Shown: positions 17,544 through 27,165, counted from the first letter of the stretch. The stretch is DNA of 64,000 nucleotides from Methylobacterium oxalidis (GCF_007992195.1 NZ_BJZU01000004.1:161326-225325), one strand, 5' to 3'. Translations and numbers: made by a program. Notes: generated by a model not told the origin, from the sequence alone.

Positions 17544-17941
17544 GATCGACCCGCCGGAAACCAGCGCTGCACCGCCTCCGCCGTGTCGGTCGGCCGCGTG
17601 TTGAAGCAGAATTTCGCCTGCGGCGCGTGCACGTGGATCACGTTGAGGAGCTTTTCGAACAGGGCGGTGTTCTCCGGGATCAGGCGGACACCCGCGCCGA
17701 TCATCACCGCGTCGAAGAGCCTGCGCCGAAGACGCTCGCGCACCACCGCCTCGGCCGTCTGCCCGAGATCGACGAAGCAGATCTCCGGGTCGTAGCCGAG
17801 GTCCCGGAGGCGCGCCGCGTCGGCCTCCAGCCCCGCGCGGATCTTGGCCGCGTCGAGTCCGGGGAAGCCGCTGTAGGCGGGGGCGGAGAAGTCGATCAGG
17901 TCGGGGTCGATGCCGACCAGCACCACGCTGATGGGAGCCAT
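17540..17941 (-). CDS. Conserved hypothetical protein (Rossmann-like)
   Basis: A 133-residue soluble protein with an alternating alpha/beta pattern: ISVVLVGIDPDLIDFS, YDPEICFVDLG, FDAVMIGAGVRLIP and LLNVIHVHAPQAKFCFNTRPTDT. The regularly spaced parallel-strand motifs and the GIDP and GAGVR turns suggest a flavodoxin- or receiver-like fold without the phospho-acceptor pattern. Similar proteins are common in alphaproteobacteria but uncharacterised. It is separated from cysN by 82 bases and convergently overlaps the DUF6894 gene. Confidence 0.7.
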   Translation of the reverse strand: MAPISVVLVGIDPDLIDFSAPAYSGFPGLDAAKIRAGLEADAARLRDLGYDPEICFVDLGQTAEAVVRERLRRRLFDAVMIGAGVRLIPENTALFEKLLNVIHVHAPQAKFCFNTRPTDTAEAVQRWFPAGRS

Positions 17942-18023
17942 GGCAGCCTCCGCACGGGACGCGCGGCACGACTCGCCGCGCGGAGGCCGATGTTAGGGCC
18001 GGCCCTCCGAAAGGGCCATCTGG

Positions 18024-19412
18024 TCACCCCCCGAACAGGCGGCGCAGGCCCGCCAGGAAGCCGCCGGACTTGCGTGCCTCGGATACCGGAGCCGCCTGCG
18101 CGTCGGGCGGGCGAGACGCCTGCACCAGGCCGAGGGCCGCCGTGTCGGTGGTCTCGCGGTCGATCAGGATGAGGCTGCCCGTGTCCCGGTTCTCCGCGTA
18201 GGCGTCGAAGGCGACCGCGCGGTCGAGGCTCAGGGTCACGTCGGCGATGTCGTTGGCAGCGAGCCGCTCGGCCGGGCAGGGCCGTCCCGTCTCGGGGTCG
18301 ATGCGGGTGCGGATCGCGCTCACCGTGGCGTTCACCGTCACCGTTCCGATCTTGGCGAGCAGGGTCGCGCCGGGCCGGAGCTCGGTCTCGGCCGCCCAGA
18401 ACAGGCGCGTCTCGAGCGTGTCGGACACCTGCATCGGCGCCGTCTCCGCAGCGATCACGGAACCGCGGGAGGCATCGACCTCGTCCGCCAGCACCAGCGT
18501 CACCGACTGGCCCTCGACCGCCTCCTCGAGGTCGCCGTCAGCGGTGACGATACGGGCGATCGCCGTGGAGCGGCCCGAAGGCGCGATGGCGACCCGGTCG
18601 CCGGGACGCACGCGCCCGCTGGCGATGAGGCCGGAGAAGCCGCGGAACTCCGAGTTCGGGCGGTTCACCCACTGGACCGGCATGCGGAAGGGGGCGGCCT
18701 GCGCCTCCTCGTGCACAGGCACGTCCTCGAGGTATTCGAGGAGCGGACTGCCCGTGTACCAAGTGGCGGCAGCACCGGGGAGCACGACGTTGTCGCCGTT
18801 CTTGGCCGAGAGCGGGATCGCCCGCACCTCCGCGAAGCCGAAGCTCGCGGTGAAATCCAGGAAGCCCGCCAGGATCGCCTCGAACTTGTCCTGCGACCAG
18901 CCGACGAGGTCCATCTTGTTCACGGCGAGCGCGACGCGGCGGATGCCGAGCATCGAGACGAGGAGCGCGTGGCGCCGCGTCTGGCGGGTAAGGCCCTGGC
19001 GCGCGTCGACGAGGATGACCGCGACGTCCGCCGTCGAGGCGCCCGTGGCCATGTTGCGGGTGTACTGCTCGTGTCCGGGCGTGTCGGCGACGATGAAGGA
19101 GCGCCGGTCGGTCGAGAAGAACCGATAGGCGACGTCGATCGTGATGCCCTGCTCGCGCTCGGCCTGAAGGCCGTCGACGAGGAGGGCGAGATCGACCTCC
19201 GCTCCCTGCGTGCCGTGCTTGCGCGAATCCCGCTGCAGGGCCGTGATCTGATCGTCGAAGATCTGCTTGGTGTCGTGCAGGAGGCGCCCGATCAGGGTCG
19301 ACTTGCCGTCGTCCACGGAGCCGCAGGCGATGAAGCGCAGGACTTCCTTGCTCTGGTGAGCGGCCAGGAACGCGTCGTAGCCGAACGCCTCGGGTGACTG
19401 ATGGATCGTCAT
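18024..19412 (-). CDS. cysN: Sulfate adenylyltransferase subunit 1 (GTPase)
   Basis: A 462-residue EF-Tu-like GTPase that couples GTP hydrolysis to the CysD-catalysed formation of APS from sulfate and ATP. Visible motifs: GSVDDGKST (G1, residues 32-40), DTPGHEQYTRN (G3), NKMDLVGW (G4) and the later SAKNGDN (G5-like). It stops after the beta-barrel domains; there is no fused CysC APS kinase. The start overlaps the cysD stop by one base (TGATG), so cysHDN is one translationally coupled unit. Confidence 0.95.
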   Translation of the reverse strand: MTIHQSPEAFGYDAFLAAHQSKEVLRFIACGSVDDGKSTLIGRLLHDTKQIFDDQITALQRDSRKHGTQGAEVDLALLVDGLQAEREQGITIDVAYRFFSTDRRSFIVADTPGHEQYTRNMATGASTADVAVILVDARQGLTRQTRRHALLVSMLGIRRVALAVNKMDLVGWSQDKFEAILAGFLDFTASFGFAEVRAIPLSAKNGDNVVLPGAAATWYTGSPLLEYLEDVPVHEEAQAAPFRMPVQWVNRPNSEFRGFSGLIASGRVRPGDRVAIAPSGRSTAIARIVTADGDLEEAVEGQSVTLVLADEVDASRGSVIAAETAPMQVSDTLETRLFWAAETELRPGATLLAKIGTVTVNATVSAIRTRIDPETGRPCPAERLAANDIADVTLSLDRAVAFDAYAENRDTGSLILIDRETTDTAALGLVQASRPPDAQAAPVSEARKSGGFLAGLRRLFGG

Positions 19413-20353
19413 CAGAAATAGCCCTCCTGCTTCTTGCGCTCCATGGCGCCGGCACCGTCCTTGTCGATCACCCGGCCCTGGCGCTCCGAGGTGCGGGCGG
19501 CGAGCGTCTCGCCGATGATCTCGGGCAGCGTCGCGGCCCGGCTCTCGACGGCGCCCGTGAGCGGATAGTCACCGAGCGTCCGGAATCTCACGGAGAGGGA
19601 TTTCGGGGTTTCGCCGGGCTCGAGCGGCAGCCGCTCGTCATCGACCATGATGAGCTGGCCCTCGCGCTCGACGACGGGGCGCGGCTTGGCGAAGTAGAGC
19701 GGCACGATCGGGATCCGCTCCTGCTCGATGTAGAGCCAGATATCGAGCTCGGTCCAATTCGAGAGCGGGAAGACGCGCAGGCTCTCACCGCGCTTCTTCC
19801 TCATGTTGTAGAGGTGCCAGGGCTCGGCGCGCTGGCGCTTCGGATCCCAACGGTGCTGGGCCGTGCGCAGGGAGACGATGCGCTCCTTGGCGCGGCTCGC
19901 CTCCTCGTCGCGGCGCGCGCCGCCGAAGGCCGCGTCGAACTTGTGCCTGTCGAGCGCCTGACGCAGGGCCTGCGTCTTCATCACGTCCGTGTGCACCTCG
20001 GAGCCGTGGCTGATCGGGCCGATGCCCTTGGCCAGACCCTCCTGGTTCGTGTGCACGATGAGTTCGGCGCCGATCTCGGCCGCGCGCCGGTCCCGGAAGG
20101 CGATCATCTCGCGGAACTTCCAGGTCGTGTCGATGTGCATAAGCGGGAACGGCAGCCGCCCCGGCGCGAACGCCTTCTGCGCGAGGTGCAGCAGGACGGA
20201 GGAATCCTTGCCGATCGAGTAGAGCATCACCGGGTTCTCGGTCTCGGCGACCGTCTCCCGCAGGATATGGATGCTCTCCGCCTCCAGGCGCTGGAGGTGG
20301 GTCAGGCGATCGTGGCCGCTCCGGGCGGCCGTCATCGCGGGGGCGGCGCTCAT
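19412..20353 (-). CDS. cysD: Sulfate adenylyltransferase subunit 2
   Basis: A 313-residue PP-loop ATP pyrophosphatase, catalytic partner of CysN in sulfate activation. The PP-loop is [21 protein letters not shown] (about residues 42-62), followed by [13 protein letters not shown] and the hallmark [16 protein letters not shown]. The C-terminus RKKQEGYF is the usual CysD end. I placed the start at ATG 20353, which overlaps the cysH stop (ATGA); the longer open frame to 20785 is a shadow of cysH. Confidence 0.96.
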   Translation of the reverse strand: MSAAPAMTAARSGHDRLTHLQRLEAESIHILRETVAETENPVMLYSIGKDSSVLLHLAQKAFAPGRLPFPLMHIDTTWKFREMIAFRDRRAAEIGAELIVHTNQEGLAKGIGPISHGSEVHTDVMKTQALRQALDRHKFDAAFGGARRDEEASRAKERIVSLRTAQHRWDPKRQRAEPWHLYNMRKKRGESLRVFPLSNWTELDIWLYIEQERIPIVPLYFAKPRPVVEREGQLIMVDDERLPLEPGETPKSLSVRFRTLGDYPLTGAVESRAATLPEIIGETLAARTSERQGRVIDKDGAGAMERKKQEGYF

Positions 20354-21144
20354 CGGGCCATCTCCGGTGTCTTGAGGTTCGTGGTCTCGAAGGCGGCCGC
20401 TTCCTGGCCGGGCCGCACGTCCGCCTCGGGCGTGTGGACGTGCAGGCCGCACTCCTTCTTGGATTCCTGCTCCCACCACCAGCGGCCGGCGCGCTCGGGC
20501 TCGCCGACGCGCACCGCGCGGGTGCAGGGGGCACAGCCGATCGAGGGGAAGCCCCGGTCGTGCAGCACGTTGTAGGGAATGAAATTGTCGCGCACGAAAG
20601 CGTCGACATCCGCCCGGGTCCAGTCCGCGAGCGGGTTCACCTTGATCAGGCCGCGAGCCTCGTCGGCCTCCGCGAGCGGGGTCTCGGCGCGATTCGCGGA
20701 CTGGCCCGCCCGCAGGCCGGTGAACCAGACGGCGGCGCCCGCGAGCGCGCGGCCGAGCGGCTCGACCTTCCGGAAGCCGCAGCATGCCTGCCTTGCGGCC
20801 ACGGAATGCCTGAAGCCGTTGATACCCTCCTCCCGCACGAAGCGCTCCTCGGCCTCGCGCTCCGGGGCGTAGGCCCGGATGCGGATGCCGTAGGCCGATT
20901 CGGTCTCGGCCCAGACGTCGTAGGTCTCGGGAAAGAGCCGGCCGGTATCGAGGGTGACGATCTCGGTGCGGGACTTGCCCATCGCCAGAGCGTGCGTGAG
21001 CGCCTGATCCTCGATGCCGAGGCTCGTGGTGAAGACGAGGCGGCCCGGCACGCGCCGTTCCACGAGCGCGATGCGCCCGGCGAGATCGAGGCCGGCCATC
21101 GCCGCGGCCAGCTCGTCCGCAGCCTGTGCGATTTCGCGATTCAT
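20350..21144 (-). CDS. cysH: Assimilatory adenylyl-sulfate (APS) reductase type of CysH
   Basis: A 264-residue PP-loop reductase. The four cluster-binding cysteines occur as [11 protein letters not shown] and CAPCTRAV and the catalytic Cys in KKECGLHVH. The presence of the two Cys pairs marks the [4Fe-4S] APS reductase type, which reduces APS directly to sulfite with thioredoxin. This fits the absence of an APS kinase next to cysN. Start ATG 21144 ([10 protein letters not shown]); the frame remains open to 21237 without a better start. First gene of cysHDN. A candidate operator lies 51-66 bases upstream. Confidence 0.93.
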   Translation of the reverse strand: MNREIAQAADELAAAMAGLDLAGRIALVERRVPGRLVFTTSLGIEDQALTHALAMGKSRTEIVTLDTGRLFPETYDVWAETESAYGIRIRAYAPEREAEERFVREEGINGFRHSVAARQACCGFRKVEPLGRALAGAAVWFTGLRAGQSANRAETPLAEADEARGLIKVNPLADWTRADVDAFVRDNFIPYNVLHDRGFPSIGCAPCTRAVRVGEPERAGRWWWEQESKKECGLHVHTPEADVRPGQEAAAFETTNLKTPEMAR

Positions 21145-21194
21145 GACGATTGACGGGTTCGAGATGGGATGACTGCTTGTCCGACCCCTGAAAT

Positions 21195-21210
21195 GTTCGC
21201 TATAACGAAC
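21195..21210 (-). promoter_or_regulatory. 16-bp dyad, candidate cys operator (copy 1)
   Basis: Minus-strand reading GTTCGTTATAGCGAAC: GTTCG and CGAAC arms around six bases, followed by ATTTC. A TTGACA (21218-21213) sits just upstream, so the dyad would lie in the promoter spacer of cysHDN. A second copy precedes cysJ at 21934-21949; over 21 bases the two agree at 16. Confidence 0.55.
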
Positions 21211-21380
21211 GGTGTCAAGGCGTGAACGGCGGGGCAACGTGGCCCTCGCACTGCGGCAAGCTGTGGGCGGGCAACCGATGCCGGGGCCTCCCGGTTGCGT
21301 GAGTGAGGAAAATCCTTCTCATGCACGGGTGATGTCGGTGCGGCCTCGCACCCTGCCTTCATGAACAAGAGGGGTCCGGC

Positions 21381-21884
21381 TTGGATTCGATCGACCTGAA
21401 GATCCTCGCGCTCCTGCAGCAGGACGCCACGCTCTCCATCGCCGCCATCGGCGAGAAGGTGGGCCTGTCGCAGACACCCTGCTGGAAGCGCATCCAGCGC
21501 CTGGAGGCGGACGGCGTGATCGACCGGCGCGTGGCCGTGCTCGACCCGGTCAAGCTCGGCCTCGGTCTCACCGTCTTCGTCTCCATCGAGACGGCCGACC
21601 ACTCGAAGGAGTGGCTCGACCGCTTCGCCGCGACCGTCGCGGCCATGCCGGAGGTGCTCGAGTTCTACCGGATGGCCGGTGACGTCGACTACATGCTGCG
21701 CGTCGTGGTGGCCGACATGCAGGCCTACGACGCCTTCTACAAGAAGCTGATCGCGACGCTGCCGCTCAAGAACGTCACCTCGCGCTTCGCCATGGAGAAG
21801 GTGAAGTCCACGACGGCCCTTCCCCTGCCGGCTCCGCCCACGAACACCCGGCACATGCCGGTTCTGGCCCTGGCCGGAGAATAG
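21381..21884 (+). CDS. Lrp/AsnC family transcriptional regulator
   Basis: A 167-residue regulator. Residues 1-60 form the winged helix ([37 protein letters not shown]), residues about 70-150 the RAM ligand-binding domain ([39 protein letters not shown]). The start is TTG 21381, preceded by AGAGGGG; the nearby ATG 21361 is out of frame. It sits divergently from cysHDN and 110 bases before cysJI, so control of sulfur assimilation by an amino-acid effector is the obvious hypothesis. Confidence 0.88.
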   Translation: MDSIDLKILALLQQDATLSIAAIGEKVGLSQTPCWKRIQRLEADGVIDRRVAVLDPVKLGLGLTVFVSIETADHSKEWLDRFAATVAAMPEVLEFYRMAGDVDYMLRVVVADMQAYDAFYKKLIATLPLKNVTSRFAMEKVKSTTALPLPAPPTNTRHMPVLALAGE

Positions 21885-21933
21885 TTTTCTCTTTCGCGTC
21901 GCAACAGCAGTCAGCTCCTTCTCCCGCAACGGC

Positions 21934-21949
21934 GTTCTGTAAAACGGAC
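21934..21949 (+). promoter_or_regulatory. 16-bp dyad, candidate cys operator (copy 2)
   Basis: GTTCTGTAAAACGGAC followed by ATTCC, 46 bases before the cysJ start. It matches the copy in front of cysHDN at 11 of 16 positions in the same orientation (12 of 16 in the reverse one), and the flanking ATTYC is shared too. Confidence 0.5.
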
Positions 21950-21994
21950 ATTCCCCGTTGACAGGAGACGCGGCGCACACGACATGGTCCCCTG

Positions 21995-23764
21995 ATGTCA
22001 CGACAAGCCCTCCTCCCCCAGACCGCGCCCTTCGGCGATATCGAACGGGCCAGCCTCGACGCCGTGCTCGGCACCGCGACGCCGATCCAGCGCGCCTGGC
22101 TCGCAGGATTCCTCGCCGGCCTCGACGCGGCGGGCGGACAGCCGGCCGCCGTGCCGGCCGCGGCTCCGAAGGCGGCCGAGCCGCTGGCGATCATCTACGC
22201 GAGTGAATCCGGCAATTCGGAGAAGCTGGCCGGCGACGTGGCGAAGCTCGCTCGCAAGAGCGGCTTCAAGCCGAAGGTGATCGATTTCGCCGATCTCGAC
22301 GTGGCGAGCCTCGCCAAGGAGAAGCGCATCGTCGCGATCGCCGCGACCTGGGGCGAGGGCGAGCCGCCCGCGCGCTCGGTCCGCGCCTACAACGAGCTGA
22401 TGGGCGAGGCCGCGCCGCGCCTCGACGGCGCCGAGTTCGGCGTGCTCGCCCTCGGCGATACCAGCTACGCCGAGTTCTGCGCGATCGGAAAGGCGCTCGA
22501 CGCGCGCCTGGAGGCCCTGGGCGCCAAGCGCGCGCACGAGCGCGCCGACCTTGACCTCGACTTCGACAAGCCTGCCGCGGAGTGGATCAAGGGCACGCTG
22601 AAGGCGCTCGCGCCGCCGGCGAGCGCCGCCGACAACGTCGTGGCGGTCGATTTCGCGCGGGGCGCCTCCCACGACGAGGATGCCGAGCCGAGCCGCGAGC
22701 CGTCCGTCGTCGAGGTGGTCGACCACGTCAACCTCAACTCGTCCCGCTCCGACAAGGAGACGATCCACCTCGCGCTGGCCTTCGAGGACGGTGCGCCGGC
22801 CTACGAGCCCGGTGATTCCCTCGAGATCTATCCCGAGAACGACCCGCAGCTCGTCGAGGAGATCCTGAAGGCGAGCGGCCTCACGGGCGACGAGGCCCTG
22901 CGCCGCGCGCTCCTCTCCGAGCGCGACATCACCACCCTCTCGGCAACGACCGTGGAGCGGTTCGTGAAGGCGACCGGCCACGCCGAGGCGAAGCGCCTGA
23001 TCGAGAGCGGCGAGGTCCGCGCCTGGATCGAGGGGCGCCACCTGATCGACCTGATCGAGACCTATCCGGCCGCGCTCTCGGCCGAGCATCTGAACAGCAT
23101 CACCCGGCCGCTGCCGCCCCGCGCCTACTCGATCGCCTCCTCGCGCAAGGAGGTCGGCGACGAGGTGCACCTCGCGATCGCCGCCGTGCGCTACGAGACC
23201 CACGGCCGGGCGCGCTCGGGCGTCGCCTCCGTGCACGTGGCGGACCGCATCCGCAACGGCGCCAAGCTCCGCGTGAAGCTGAAGCCGAACCGCCATTTCC
23301 GCCTGCCGCAGGACCCGGCCGCCGACATCATCATGGTCGGCCCCGGCACGGGCGTGGCGCCCTTCCGCGCCTTCGTGCAGGAGCGCCGCGCGGTCGAGGC
23401 GCCCGGCCGCTCCTGGCTGTTCTTCGGCGACCGGCACTTCACGCACGACTTCCTGTACCAGCTCGAGTGGCAGGAGGCGCTGGAGGACCGCTCGCTGACG
23501 CAGATCGACGTCGCCTTCTCGCGCGACCAGCCCGAGAAGATCTACGTGCAGGACCGCCTGTTCGAGCGCCGCAGGGAACTCGTGGCATGGCTCGACGGGG
23601 GCGCGTACTTCTACGTCTGCGGCGATGCCAAGAACATGGCCAAGGACGTGCGGGCCTCGCTCGTGCGCGCCTACGCGGACGTGAAGGGCCTGTCGGAGGC
23701 GGGCGCAGAGGCCGCCGTCGCCGGCCTGGAACGCAGCCACCGCTACCAGCAGGACGTGTATTGA
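21995..23764 (+). CDS. cysJ: Sulfite reductase flavoprotein subunit (CysJ-like)
   Basis: A 589-residue NADPH-dependent diflavin reductase feeding electrons to CysI. Domain order: short N-terminal helix region, FMN flavodoxin domain (AIIYASESGNSEKLAGDVA, about residues 64-82), connecting domain, FAD-binding domain (RAYSIASSRKEVGDEVHL, about 375) and NADP-binding domain (IIMVGPGTGVAPFRAFVQ, about 445; YVCGDAKNMAKDV, about 547). The C-terminus QQDVY is the family end with the aromatic residue over FAD. ATG 21995 is the first in-frame start. cysI follows 56 bases later. Confidence 0.94.
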   Translation: MSRQALLPQTAPFGDIERASLDAVLGTATPIQRAWLAGFLAGLDAAGGQPAAVPAAAPKAAEPLAIIYASESGNSEKLAGDVAKLARKSGFKPKVIDFADLDVASLAKEKRIVAIAATWGEGEPPARSVRAYNELMGEAAPRLDGAEFGVLALGDTSYAEFCAIGKALDARLEALGAKRAHERADLDLDFDKPAAEWIKGTLKALAPPASAADNVVAVDFARGASHDEDAEPSREPSVVEVVDHVNLNSSRSDKETIHLALAFEDGAPAYEPGDSLEIYPENDPQLVEEILKASGLTGDEALRRALLSERDITTLSATTVERFVKATGHAEAKRLIESGEVRAWIEGRHLIDLIETYPAALSAEHLNSITRPLPPRAYSIASSRKEVGDEVHLAIAAVRYETHGRARSGVASVHVADRIRNGAKLRVKLKPNRHFRLPQDPAADIIMVGPGTGVAPFRAFVQERRAVEAPGRSWLFFGDRHFTHDFLYQLEWQEALEDRSLTQIDVAFSRDQPEKIYVQDRLFERRRELVAWLDGGAYFYVCGDAKNMAKDVRASLVRAYADVKGLSEAGAEAAVAGLERSHRYQQDVY

Positions 23765-23820
23765 CCGGGTGACCTCCTCCCCCGAGGGGAAGACAGAGGA
23801 ACCTGAACCGGATCTCCGCC

Positions 23821-25623
23821 ATGACCGACCGCAAGTCCCCCCCCGAGCGCGTCTACGAGGCGCCGCCGACCGACCGCCCGATCTCGGAGGCCGAGGCTGC
23901 GCGCGCGGCCGGGCTCGCCCACAACGAGCACATCAAGATCGCGAGCGGCTACCTGCGCGGCACGCTGGCCGACGGGCTCCTCAAGCACGCCACCGGCGCC
24001 ATCTCGGAGGATGACGGGCAGCTCGTGAAGTTCCACGGGATGTACCTGCAGGACGACCGCGACCTGCGGCCCGAGCGCACCAAGAAGAAGCTCGACAAGG
24101 CCTACAGCTTCATGATCCGCTTGAGGATCGCGGGCGGCGTCGTCACCCCGAAGCAGTGGCTGATCCTGGACGACATCGCCACCACCTACGCCAACGGGAC
24201 GCTGCGGGCGACGACGCGCCAGACCTTCCAGTATCACGGCGTCATCAAGTCGAACCTGAAGCGGGCGATGGCCGGCATCGACGCCGCGCTCCTCGACACG
24301 ATCGCGGCCTGCGGCGACGTGAACCGCAACGTCATGGCCGCCACGAACCCGGCCCAGGCCGGCGCCCACAAGGCCGCCTACCAGCTTGCCAAGGACATCT
24401 CCGACACGCTGCTGCCGAAGACGAGCGCGTGGCGCGAGATCTGGCTCGACGGCGAGCGGGTGATCGGCGGCGAGGAGGCGGCCGAGGTCGAGCCGGTCTA
24501 CGGAAAGACCTACCTGCCCCGCAAGTTCAAGACGGTGGTGGCGGTGCCGCCCTCCAACGAGGTCGACATCTTCGCCCACGACCTCGGCTTCATCGCGATC
24601 CTCGACAAGAAGGGGAAGGTCACGGGCTGGAACGTCACGGTGGGCGGCGGCATGGGCATGACCCACGGCGAGACCGACACCTTCCCGCGCACCGCCGACG
24701 TGATGCTGTTCTGCGAGCCCGCGGACGCCGTGAAGGTGGCCGAGGCGGTGATGACCGTCCAGCGCGATTGGGGCAACCGCAAGAGCCGCAAGAACGCCCG
24801 CCTCAAGTACACGATCGAGCGCTACGGCCTCGCGGCCTTCCGTGCCGAGGTCGAGAAGCGCGTCGGCAAGAGGCTCGCCGACCCGAAGCCCTTCAAGTTC
24901 GAGGGCAACGGCGACCGCTATGGCTGGGTCGAGGGCGAGGACGGGCGCCACCACCTGACGCTCTACGTGCCCTCGGGCCGCATCAAGGACGTGGAGGGCG
25001 GCCCCCGGTTCCTGTCGGGCCTGCGCCGGATCGCCGAGGTGCACGAGGGCGATTTCCGCCTCACCGGCAACCAGAACGTGATCATCGCCAACGTGCCGGC
25101 GGCCAAGCGCGCCGAGATCGAGGCGCTGGTGGACGATTACGGGCTCACGAAGGGCGCGGGGGCGCTGCGGCGCAACAGCATGGCCTGCGTGGCGCTGCCG
25201 ACCTGCGGGCTCGCGCTCGCCGAGAGCGAGCGCTACCTGCCCGACCTCATCACGGAACTGGAGGAGAGCCTCGCCCGCCACGGACTCGCGGAGGACGAGA
25301 TCACCATCCGCATGACGGGCTGCCCGAACGGCTGCGCCCGCCCCTACATCGCCGAGATCGGTCTCGTCGGCCGTGGTCCGGAGCGCTATCACCTCTACCT
25401 CGGCGCCGCTTTCGATGGCTCGCGCCTGGGCAAGCTCTACGCCGAGGACGTCACGGCGGCCGAGATCCGGGGCACGCTCGACCCGCTCTTCGCCGCCTAC
25501 GCTCAGGGCCGCAAGCCGGGCGAGCGCTTCGGCGACTACCTGATCCGGGCGGGCTACGTGGCCCGCACGATCAACGGGCCGGACTTCCACGAGCAGACCG
25601 GCGCGCTGAAGAGCGCCGCCTGA
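23821..25623 (+). CDS. cysI: Sulfite reductase hemoprotein subunit
   Basis: A 600-residue siroheme/[4Fe-4S] enzyme reducing sulfite to sulfide with six electrons. Two ferredoxin-like repeats are visible: LRATTRQTFQYHGVIKSNLK and RLTGNQNVIIANV. The cluster cysteines are in ACVALPTCGLALAESER (about 458-474) and MTGCPNGCARPYIAEIGLVG (about 499-518), the last coordinating siroheme. It is full length from ATG 23821. With cysHDN and cysJ it completes sulfate-to-sulfide reduction. Confidence 0.96.
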   Translation: MTDRKSPPERVYEAPPTDRPISEAEAARAAGLAHNEHIKIASGYLRGTLADGLLKHATGAISEDDGQLVKFHGMYLQDDRDLRPERTKKKLDKAYSFMIRLRIAGGVVTPKQWLILDDIATTYANGTLRATTRQTFQYHGVIKSNLKRAMAGIDAALLDTIAACGDVNRNVMAATNPAQAGAHKAAYQLAKDISDTLLPKTSAWREIWLDGERVIGGEEAAEVEPVYGKTYLPRKFKTVVAVPPSNEVDIFAHDLGFIAILDKKGKVTGWNVTVGGGMGMTHGETDTFPRTADVMLFCEPADAVKVAEAVMTVQRDWGNRKSRKNARLKYTIERYGLAAFRAEVEKRVGKRLADPKPFKFEGNGDRYGWVEGEDGRHHLTLYVPSGRIKDVEGGPRFLSGLRRIAEVHEGDFRLTGNQNVIIANVPAAKRAEIEALVDDYGLTKGAGALRRNSMACVALPTCGLALAESERYLPDLITELEESLARHGLAEDEITIRMTGCPNGCARPYIAEIGLVGRGPERYHLYLGAAFDGSRLGKLYAEDVTAAEIRGTLDPLFAAYAQGRKPGERFGDYLIRAGYVARTINGPDFHEQTGALKSAA

Positions 25624-25693
25624 GGCGCGCCTCTGGCGCCGGGATACACCGCTCCCCGCCTCGCGTTCCCCATCCGATTGATCGGAGACGGGC

Positions 25694-26803
25694 ATGGACG
25701 CGAGACGGGTGACGGACGGCAAGGTGCGCTACGCGGTGGTGGCGGGCGGCTGGATCTCGCAGGCCGCCTTCATGCCGGCGGTGGCGCAGACCGGCAATTC
25801 CGAGATGACGGCGCTCGTCACGGGGGATCCCGAGAAGGCCCGGGTGCTGGGCGAGAGGTACGGCCTCAGGACCTTCTCTTACGAGCAGTACGGGGAGGCG
25901 CTGGCCTCCGGCCTGTTCGATGCCGTCTATCTCGCCCTGCCGAACTGGATGCACCGGGACTATGCGGTGCCCGCACTCGAAGCCGGCTGCCACCTGCTCC
26001 TCGAGAAGCCGATGGCGGTGAGCAGCGCCGAGTGCGAGGCGATCCGTGAAGCCGCCCGCAGGTCGGGCGCCAAGCTGATGATCGCCTACCGGCTGCACTT
26101 CGAGCCCGGCACGTTGGATGCCCTCCGCCGGGTGCGGGCGGGCGAGATCGGCGAGCCTCGCCTCTTCACCGCAACCTTCTGTCAGCAGGTCTCGCCGGAC
26201 AATCACCGCGCGAAGCACGGCTTCTGGGCCGGCCCTGTCGCGGACATGGGTCCCTACCCGATCAACGCCTGCCGCAACCTGTTCGGCGACGAGCCGACCG
26301 AGGTAAGCGCCCGCGCCGTGCGGGCCGCCGACAGCCCTTACGATTTCGACGACACGGTCGCGGTGACGCTGCGCTTCCCCGGGGCGCGGATCGCGCAGTT
26401 CACGGTCAGCTACGGGACCGCCGCCGTCGACGCGTACCGGATCGTCGGTACGAAGGGCGACCTCGCGATGTCGCCCGGCTTCGGGTTCGGGAAGGGCCTA
26501 GCGGGCCGCCTCACGGTGGACGGCAAGTCCAAGGACCTCGTCTACGAGAGCATCGATCAGTTCGGCGCCGAGACGCGAGCTTTCTCGGCCTGCATCCTGG
26601 AGGACCGCGAGCCGGAGCCCGACGGCGAGGAAGGCTTGGCCGACGTGCGCGTGGTCGAGGCAGTGAAGCGCTCGCTCGCCAGCGGCGCGCCGGTCGCGCT
26701 GCCGCCGCTCCGGCGCCGGACCCGACCGGACCCGTCCCAGGTGGTCGTGCTGCCGGAGATCGAGACACCGGACCTCGTGAACGCGGCCGGTCCAGGCGGC
26801 TGA
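25694..26803 (+). CDS. Gfo/Idh/MocA family oxidoreductase
   Basis: A 369-residue dehydrogenase of the glucose-fructose oxidoreductase/inositol dehydrogenase fold. The N-terminal NAD(P) domain shows VRYAVVAGGWISQAAFMPAV and YLALPNWMHRDYAVPALEAG, the conserved catalytic-site EKPMAVSS (Lys of EKP) follows at about residue 102. The C-terminal domain carries WAGPVADMGPYPINACRNLFG. No signal peptide. Substrate is not evident; sugar or polyol oxidation is likely. It lies 70 bases after cysI and may be transcribed with it, though a separate promoter is possible. Confidence 0.88.
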   Translation: MDARRVTDGKVRYAVVAGGWISQAAFMPAVAQTGNSEMTALVTGDPEKARVLGERYGLRTFSYEQYGEALASGLFDAVYLALPNWMHRDYAVPALEAGCHLLLEKPMAVSSAECEAIREAARRSGAKLMIAYRLHFEPGTLDALRRVRAGEIGEPRLFTATFCQQVSPDNHRAKHGFWAGPVADMGPYPINACRNLFGDEPTEVSARAVRAADSPYDFDDTVAVTLRFPGARIAQFTVSYGTAAVDAYRIVGTKGDLAMSPGFGFGKGLAGRLTVDGKSKDLVYESIDQFGAETRAFSACILEDREPEPDGEEGLADVRVVEAVKRSLASGAPVALPPLRRRTRPDPSQVVVLPEIETPDLVNAAGPGG

Positions 26804-26914
26804 GGATGGTGCCCGGGGCGCGCACGACCCGCTGCGCCGCGAGCCCGACAGTACGCGTGCGGACGGACAACAGCCACGCTTCAGTCCTCGACCCTGAAAA
26901 AGCTTTCCGTCCGG

Positions 26915-26939
26915 TGAACCGTTGCTTGGTCCGGCCGTT
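26915..26939 (+). promoter_or_regulatory. Possible sigma-EcfG promoter, imperfect
   Basis: TGAAC (26915-26919), 16 bases, CGTT (26936-26939). The -10 and the spacing are perfect, the -35 has one mismatch (T for G). The small gene's ATG is 28 bases further. Confidence 0.4.
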
Positions 26940-26967
26940 GTAAGCTTAAGTTCATGGGGAGGCGGAC

Positions 26968-27165
26968 ATGGCCAAGCACGAGATCCTGGGCTATTTCGAG
27001 CATCGCCGCGACGGCGCCTGGGTCTGCGTGAAGCCGTTCACGCTCACCACCAAGACCGCCAGCGTCGACATCCGACAGGGTATGCGCTTCGACTACGGCA
27101 AGCGTATCGGCGGCGTCGATCTCGCGGAATACCTCGAGCAACTCGGCTCGCAGTTCGGCTCCTGA
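26968..27165 (+). CDS. Small conserved-looking hypothetical protein
   Basis: A 65-residue soluble protein with a strand-rich pattern (ILGYFEHRRDGAWVCVKPFTLTTKTASVDI) and a C-terminal helix (DLAEYLEQLGSQFGS). ATG 26968 has a strong SD (GGGGAGG). The leader and possible EcfG-type promoter suggest a stress gene. No family recognised. Confidence 0.65.
   Translation: MAKHEILGYFEHRRDGAWVCVKPFTLTTKTASVDIRQGMRFDYGKRIGGVDLAEYLEQLGSQFGS

Noticed and set aside
21958..21963. TTGACA just upstream of cysJ as a -35 box
   Set aside because: It lies only 31 bases from the ATG and no -10 follows at 16-18 bases. The operator-like dyad further upstream is the better landmark.
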